A DNA stretch of 64,000 nucleotides from Fallopia convolvulus (taxonomy: Eukaryota; Streptophyta; Magnoliopsida; Caryophyllales; Polygonaceae). The stretch lies in assembly GCA_964016875.1 (NCBI GenBank), contig OZ024718.1, positions 1,059,001 to 1,123,000 on the forward strand. The letters are read 5' to 3'. The notes beneath the pieces are model-generated. The model did not search any database. It was not told where the DNA came from and was given only the letters and a program-made list of their open reading frames with translations. The translations under genes were made by a program, and so were the position numbers. Of the stretch, positions 57,410 to 64,000 are shown piece after piece. The first letter of the stretch is position 1. Each line of letters begins with the position of its first letter.

Positions 57410-58125
57410 TCTCAAATCAGATCGACAGCGAAGCCTGTGGAATTATCGAGAAAGTGCGGGCCGAAAACTAGGGTTTTTTGAGATCGGAGTCGAAAGAACG
57501 GGGGAGATTTCTGCGCGGAAAGGGGAAAACGAAGTGGAGCGCGCGGAAATCGAGGCAGGTGAAATCGGAACTAGAGAGCGATTGAGTGAGATTTAGGAAA
57601 TCCGAAATCGGAGATTTCGATCTTGAATTGGAAGCTTCAAGTGAGTGATAATGGAGCTCTGAGAACACAGGAAGTGGAAGATTTGAGCTCGGACGCCATT
57701 GAAAGGAGGAGAGAGAAGAGAGAGGGGAAAAAGGGAAAGGTTTTGACTTGAAGAGTGAGGGAGGATGGTGATCTGTGGAATGGAGATGGGTTATATTGGA
57801 CTGGTATTGATTTTTTATTTATTTACTTTTTTAAAGTTGAATTTTCTGGCTATGGGCTGAAAGCTTTTTGAGCTGTTGACGGGGATTTTTTGATACCGAA
57901 AATGCCCTTGCTGTTTTGACTTTTATTTTGTTGCCATTATTAGCGTTAATTTAATTATGACAGTAATTGAGTGCCCCCGTGCAACAGTGGTCACAGTATA
58001 TCTCAGGTAAAAATGAAATCCTATTTTATAAAGCATGATTTATTTAAAAAAAATCAAAAAAAATTAAATACAAATTTATTGATTTTTTCCTACAATTAGA
58101 CCTTTCCTTAGAAAAATTGATATAA
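57410..58125. other. Promoter and leader region of the RING-vWA gene
   Basis: 57410-57780 is purine-rich and contains AAACTAGGGTTTT-like sequence at 57467. It is probably the 5' leader and core promoter. The remainder up to the Helitron is AT-rich without features. Confidence 0.4.
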
Positions 58126-59345
58126 TCTACGAGTACTATATATATAAAAGCAATAAGGTTTGGAGCCTCCACATTGCGTCACTTCATTTTTTTCCACGTG
58201 TCGTTCTGTGAATACGCCATCTCATCTTTTGCCACATATCGTTACCATATTAAATAACATAATTTCTCTTTTTTCTAAAAATACCATATAAACTTATTAT
58301 ATTAATAAATATGCCACATCATTTACACATCATAAAAAAATTAAATTTATTAATAATCATTTAAGATTTTGTAAATATTTTATTTAAGATATACTTATTT
58401 TTTTTTAGATTTATTAGTTCTATTTTAGGATTTTAGGTTTTTAGGTTTTTTATTTAGGATTTTATTATTCATCGCCCCGTATGATAAATAATATTCCTAA
58501 AATAAAAATTAATTAATTATATCAACAATATATTTTCCTAACTAACTACTCACTAAAATTATTTAAAAATTTTCTTATTTTAATTTTCTATCAAATTGTT
58601 CCCTAAAGTTATACTTCGTATTAACAAATTAAACTACAAACTAAACTATTTTTTCTCATATATAATATGATATCTACTAATATATTTTCCACCAAAAAAC
58701 GTATCTATTTCCTTCCATTTTATGTCAAACACTGAAATTTTGTTAATAATGTATGATTATAACTATGACATAATTCTTACCAATTTTATGAGAAAGCAGT
58801 ACTTATTACGCAAATAAAAATTAAAGCATTATTATCAGTAGATACTATAGTATACATGATAATTTAAGATGCATTGAGTTTATAATCTCCGCAAAGAGAA
58901 AAAATGTATAACATAAATTGGATACATCCTTTAAATAAATGGATTAAAGAAGACTAATTATTTTTTGAATAATTTTAGTGAGTATTTGGTTAGAGAATAT
59001 TAAGGGACTTTATAAATAATTTTAGTTAGTTAGTTAGGAAAATATATTGTTTGAGATATTTAAAAAGATTGATTTTAAAGATTAAAAATCTAATATATTA
59101 ATTTATATTATAGGAATCTTATTTATTACTGCGGGATAACGAATAGCAAAACCCTTTTATTTAACCATATGGATATTTTACAAATTATAGTTAGTTCATA
59201 GAACAACTAAATTGAACAAATTATGTGATAAGATTATGTATATTGAAGAAGATATTTTTCCAAATAAAATAAAATAAAATATTAAGTCTTCTAAAAGTAT
59301 ACGAGTCCTTGAAATACAGTAAAAAGGGATAAAATTTAGGACTAA

Positions 59346-59375
59346 CTAGAGTGCTAACCCGTCCGTTGGACGGAT
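59346..59375 (-). mobile_element. 3' end of a second, inverted Helitron
   Basis: On the minus strand a hairpin CCGTCC-AAC-GGACGG (59359-59373 in window numbering) is followed by GGTTAGCACT and CTAG, next to T. This is a complete Helitron 3' terminus pointing left inside the first Helitron. Its 5' end, expected to the right, was not found. Confidence 0.65.
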
Positions 59376-60324
59376 CAAAGTTTATATCACGTGTTTGTAA
59401 TTTTCTTAAATTTTTGGACTTTTAGATATCACAACATGTTATTAAACATATTAAATAATTTCGTTATGAAATATTATAATTTATTGTATACAAAAACTAA
59501 ATATTAAAAGAAATACATATATAAATTACTTGATCATTTAATCAGTGCATACTATTTTAAGATACACGAATTTCTTTTGTATTCTAACTTTATAGTCCAA
59601 GCATTAATTTCACTTCTTATACTTAAACTATTGCCAATATTAGGTTTATGTTTTAAACTATTTTTTAAATTTAGATTAATGCGATTTTTATGTATATAAA
59701 ATTGTGAATAATCGATATATGCATTGTATGTTTCATTTACTTTCTAAAAGATATTGCTTATTATGTTATTTTATTTTGAAATAAGGAAATTTGAAGACCT
59801 TAAATAATTAATAGACAATTGTAACTTGTAAGTATTTATTTAATTTTCTTCAAAAAAGCTTTTATACATTTGTTGCAATTTAATATTGATAGAAATTATT
59901 ATAAGAGAATGGAATATTTATTGGATATAGAGGGACAACTTTTATAGTTGTTAAGATTTAAATTATATGCAATTAAATAAGGGAAATGAATTTTTTTCAA
60001 AACGGGGAAAGCAATTAAATAAGTAAAATTTTCAGAAATTTTGGTGATAAGTTTGTTACAAAACATATACTCACAATTTCAAACAAGGTAAGTTCGATTT
60101 TATAAATGGAGCAAAATCGATATTATTTTAGGTAAGAAATTCTAGCCATATTTTTAATTGTATGTACCTATTTTCTTTGTTATTTAAAACATATTGTGGG
60201 TCTTATTTATTGAAATTTTAAAATAAAATATATAAATTGATATTTATGTTTTTTTTTTTGTTCCATGATGTGATGTAAACTATTTTCACATAGTTATATC
60301 TTAATATTTAGTTGGTAGGATCTA

Positions 60325-60455
60325 TTCTAAAAACCCGACTTAAGTGTTTGAAGCTCGCTACTTATTTAGTCTTTTAGTTTGCATAGTAGTTCGCCTGAAT
60401 CGTCTAGCTAGGTGGTCCTCTTCGCTCAGAGTTGCTTAGCATTTTTTAAAATGTG
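60325..60455. mobile_element. CGCCTAGG-rich MITE, copy 5 (decayed)
   Basis: TATTCTAAAAACCCGACTTAAGTG at the left, GTCTAGCTAGGTGGTCCTC in the middle and TTAGCATTTTTTAAAAT at the right follow the order of copies 1 and 2 with many changes. Confidence 0.4.
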
Positions 60456-62142
60456 GTTGCTATGTTATAACATTCATGATTACTAGGACACTAAAAAAAT
60501 TATTTCTCTATTATAATGGCTTAATTATATCTTATTATACCAAAAAATTATTTTCACATAAATAACACTATTTTTAGATAATTGAGATTTTAAAATTAGC
60601 CAATGATAATTATGTATTGAATTCTACAAACTTTTCGTGCAACATATCACGAGTAAAAATAAGGCCATTACATTTAGTCATCTCGATTTTATAGCAAGAG
60701 TTTGTTCAACGGTGTTTATTTTGAGCTTATCCAACCTTAAGTTAAAAAATAAACTCGATCCCGTCTGTTAGACACAAAGAGTTAATGAAGCGACTCAAGC
60801 GTACGAAACTTGATCGGGGTCCCTCCCAACCGTATTCGATCTTATGGATGCTTATTTGATTTTTAGGGGAATCTGGTCGAAAGACCGACCGACGCCCACC
60901 CAACTAGAGAGACTGAGAATTTATGTACCAAGAACCTACATATTTTTTACAAAAATACGTTAATAAATTTAACTCCTAAAATAGCGTCAACTGCTCTATC
61001 ATTATCAAAAAATGACTTCAACCCATATCAACTCTGAAGCGCCGAACGAAGCCCAAATATATTAGTTAGTATCGTAAAAATCATCAAGTACAAGATTAGA
61101 AACACGTTTGCTGATATTTCCCACATGTCAATGAAAAGAAATAAGGTCATCACTTTAAGTCACCTCGATTTTATAGAAAATATATTAGTTAGTCTATATT
61201 ATTATATACATTTAGTTATATTCCTAGCATTAGTTCTCATGCCCTACATGTGTTTATAAAATCATTTATTTTTAAATTTAATTAAATTGATATTAAAAAA
61301 ATTATGCATATCTTATTAAAAAAACTATCATTATAAAAAAAAACTATTGATATAAGTAAGGATTTTCTTAAGAAACTATATGTATCTTATCTTATAAACT
61401 ATCATATCCAAAAATAAAACTAATATATTAAAAATAATATGAAATAATCCAAATAAAAATAATCCAATTAATTTTCAAAAAATAAAATTGATTTAAAAAA
61501 GATGGGCGGTGTAATTCAATATGGAACCATTTTAAATATTATTTTAACATCCACTTTATTGTATAGTATATACTCACATAAATTATAAAATAGATGAAAA
61601 ATAATTATTTTAACTAAATAAAATTTGATTAGTTTCAAATCTTTTGTCTGATTTTGTCAAAAGTTAGTTGGTCATTGTATTTAATTTGCGTCAAATCAAT
61701 ATACAAAATGACACATTTTAGATGTGAAATTCAAGTAAAGTTTTAATAAAATTCGTGCATGGCACGGAAATCACTCTAGTAAATAGAAAAAAAGAAAATG
61801 AAAAAACTAGTCTTCAGTCTTGACATTGGCTTAAGAAAACATTTTGTAAGGTGGGATTATAATAAAAAGTCAAAAGAATGAAAAAAATAAATAATGGGCA
61901 CTTATACCAATTCATGCATAATTTGGATTATTTTATGAATTAATATTTGATATAATAGACATATTTGATAAATTATAAGTTTGTTACAAAAGTTATCATG
62001 GACAATCGACGAGAAAATTAGGATAAAAATGAAAATGATTAAGAAATTTAAGTGGATTTGAGAATAGAGTGAGTAAAACATTAAAAAAATAATGTCAATA
62101 CTCTATAGATTAAAATTATAGAAATATTTTTTCTACAATGAT

Positions 62143-62480
62143 TTGGCGATAAACCCTTCGCAATTTTTTTTAATAAATATGAAAGATTGTGCATGCAAAA
62201 GTCTATGCGTACATGTTTGTACAACATTGTGGAGAGAAAAAAAGAAGAAGTATGTGTTCAAATATAAGGAGAACGGATACAAATTTATTCCTTTTGTTTT
62301 CTCTACGTTTGAGGAATTTAATAAGGAGGTTTTGAACATGCTCTCATATATTAAATCTCTCTTTTAGTCACTCTAACAATACTAAGAGTGTTGTGTTTGT
62401 TTTTCATACATTGAGTTTTTACACTCAGAAGGGTGTGGGAGTCGGGCCCAATTTGTTTGTAGGCTCCCATCTAACGTAAT
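62143..62480 (+). mobile_element. Transposon-derived coding fragment, copy 2
   Basis: WREKKKKYVFKYKENGYKF, then IPFVFSTFEEFNKEVLNML, with a stop, then KGVGVG-like sequence and GGCTCCCATCTAAC match 4241-4510. Several stops mark it as dead. Confidence 0.5.
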
Positions 62481-62639
62481 GTAAAAATTCACATTAAATG
62501 TAATTATTATTTACATAATAATAGTTCTTTCACTATAAGATAAGCAAAATAGACTCTTGTTCTTTGGAAGATCTATCTCGTCCCTTGGAAAGTTTTCGTA
62601 TAAGCAGGAGGGATTCGCAAATCCTCCAAACGATATTAT

Positions 62640-62692
62640 TTACATAATAATAATAATTGTGATTAAAAATAATAATAATAATAATAGTGATA
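62640..62692. repeat. AAT microsatellite
   Basis: Two imperfect (AAT)n tracts, 62645-62657 and 62667-62687, in an AT-rich intergenic stretch with no gene. Confidence 0.6.
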
Positions 62693-63189
62693 TTATCGGT
62701 AAAACTTGTGAACATAGCTTTAAAAAAAATTTAATTACACTGATCTGAGTCCATTTCATAACAGGGGCTGTTGATAATTTCATGATTGACGGGCATCATA
62801 AGTCAAAAACAACGGACGTGCTAATTGATAATGCTAGATTAGTGTAGTAGTAGTGATAGAGAAGTGGGGGTGGGTTAATTTTATGGTGTGGTTAGTGGTT
62901 AATAATTTCATCTTAATGTACTTTCCAGCACGGTATGATTAAGACTTGCACACGTGCATTTCACTTAGATGATCTCTTGGATTCTCAAATGATCTTGGCT
63001 CGTTTGGTTATTAGCAAATTCGATTATAGGTTTACAAAATATTAGATATATGTTCATATTGTATAATATATATTTTAGGTTAAATTATATAGTTTTGGTA
63101 GTCTCTCCCAAATTACATAGTTTAAATTTTGGTTTCATTTACTTGTATAATTGATTAATTGATCAAGTAACGAGTTGCTCACGTCCGGA

Positions 63190-63371
63190 GCCATAGGCTC
63201 CGTTCGGCAATGTAAAAAAAATTTCAACTACCCCTAAATCAACTACATCAACTACATAATGTACCTCCCCCAGCCTTATATTTTTTTGCAAAATATCAAC
63301 TACTATCAACTCTATCAACTCCATAAACTCAAATCAACTACATCAACTACCCATTGCCGAACTGAGCCTAT
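63190..63371. mobile_element. MITE with TAGGCTCCGTTCGGCAATG ends
   Basis: ATAGGCTCCGTTCGGCAATG pairs with the inverted right end ATAGGCTCAGTTCGGCAATG. The outer bases match the MITEs at 19233 and 54046. The interior is TCAACTACATCAACTAC repeated. The flanks give TA on both sides rather than a clear TTA. Confidence 0.7.
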
Positions 63372-63389
63372 GTCTCACTAAAAACTAAG

Positions 63390-64000
63390 GCTCCGTTCGT
63401 TAGTGTTGATATGCTAGTTGAAATGCGTTTATGTAGTTGATCCTATAAAAATTTCAACTAGTGTGCGTATTTGGTAGATAGAGTTGAAACGCGTTTATGT
63501 TGTTGATACTAGTTGAAATCTTAGGAAAAAAATAAGGTGGGGGGAGGGACCTTAAGGAGTTGAAATGAGTTTATTTCCCCCCATTAAAAATTTGTTCCTT
63601 TTTCTACCCCTCCTTTTTATCCATACGTAACCCCAATACTCTCACAATTGTTCTTCTTGCGCGTTCGCTTCTCGCACGCCGTGTTTTCTCTTCTCTATTC
63701 TCGACTCATATTCTCCATTTTTGCTCTATATTCTGCATATATCGACACTAAAAAAACAAACAAGAACACCACTAAACTTCATGCACAACTTCTCGATGAT
63801 AGCTAAGTTAACGTCTTCCAGACTAAATTTTTTTTCTTCCACACTGAGTGCATGCAAGTTTATAAAAAAAATTACAAAAAAACAAACAAACAAAAACACC
63901 ACTAAACTTACAAAATGGAGTCCATCAGATTTCTCTACAACTTATGCCCTTAATTGTAATTTTACATTAATTTTCAACTCTTATAAATTATTCTTTTCCG
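63390..64000. mobile_element. Probable related element, running out of the window
   Basis: It begins CTAAGGCTCCGTTCGTTAG, the same terminus as the preceding MITE. Blocks GTTGATATGCTAGTTGAAAT and TTTATGTAGTTGAT mirror its TCAACTAC interior in the other orientation. A right terminus is not in the window, so the extent is unknown. Confidence 0.35.

Larger units (their letters stand above)
58126..61779 (+). mobile_element. Helitron, non-autonomous, about 3.65 kb
   Basis: It starts TCTACGAGTACTATATATAT, close to the common plant Helitron 5' end. It ends with a hairpin CGTGC-ATG-GCACG (61754-61766), then a short spacer and CTAG (61776-61779). The flanks are A (58125) and T (61780), the AT target of Helitrons, with no duplication. 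I see no Rep/helicase coding. A CGCCTAGG-like MITE remnant lies near 60325-60455. Confidence 0.8.

Overview
The window reads as AT-rich nuclear DNA of a flowering plant, probably a core eudicot. The evidence is GT-AG introns in every gene, typical plant families (ARF, GATA factor, defensin-like peptide), plant promoter motifs (telo-box, TGGGCC site II) and a dense load of plant transposons. The species cannot be told from the sequence alone.

I can support seven protein-coding genes and rebuild each exon by exon with phases that agree. They are: (1) a two-exon, eight-cysteine defensin-like secreted peptide (4764-3867, minus); (2) a miR160-targeted auxin response factor of the ARF10/16/17 clade with a cut-short PB1 domain (10467-8487, minus); (3) a WSS1-type WLM-domain metalloprotease with two RanBP2 zinc fingers (17375-19181, plus); (4) ribosomal protein eS19 (23292-21664, minus); (5) a GATA8-like transcription factor (27653-26147, minus); (6) ribophorin I, the OST1 subunit of oligosaccharyltransferase (52403-47548, minus); (7) a RING plus von Willebrand A E3 ligase-like protein (57401-54732, minus). 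They form no operon or pathway. WSS1, eS19 and OST1 share TGGGCC site II promoter elements typical of plant housekeeping genes.

The rest is mostly a transposon landscape, much of it datable by nesting. It holds 5'-truncated LINE 3' ends with RNase H domains (clear target duplications at 32.7-33.8, 41.3 and 42.6 kb) and several SINE families. One SINE carries a tail like the local LINE 3' end, and another sits in intron 3 of WSS1. Also present are two TRIM retroelements, four back-to-back Stowaway-type elements at 31.1-32.6 kb, several PIF/Harbinger-type MITEs with TAA/TTA duplications, and a 3.65-kb Helitron with a second Helitron end inside it. A family of hAT-type MITEs has 8-bp target duplications and interiors made of reiterated short motifs.

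Layout: 0-8 kb defensin-like gene in repeats; 8.3-10.7 kb ARF; 11-15.6 kb LINE and SINE debris; 15.7-19.2 kb WSS1 with a myosin XI relic in its leader intron; 21.6-23.5 kb eS19; 26-27.7 kb GATA8-like; 29-47 kb repeat-rich and gene-free; 47.5-52.6 kb OST1; 54.7-57.7 kb RING/vWA; 58-64 kb Helitron and MITEs. I found no tRNA or rRNA gene, CRISPR array or bacterial-type operon.
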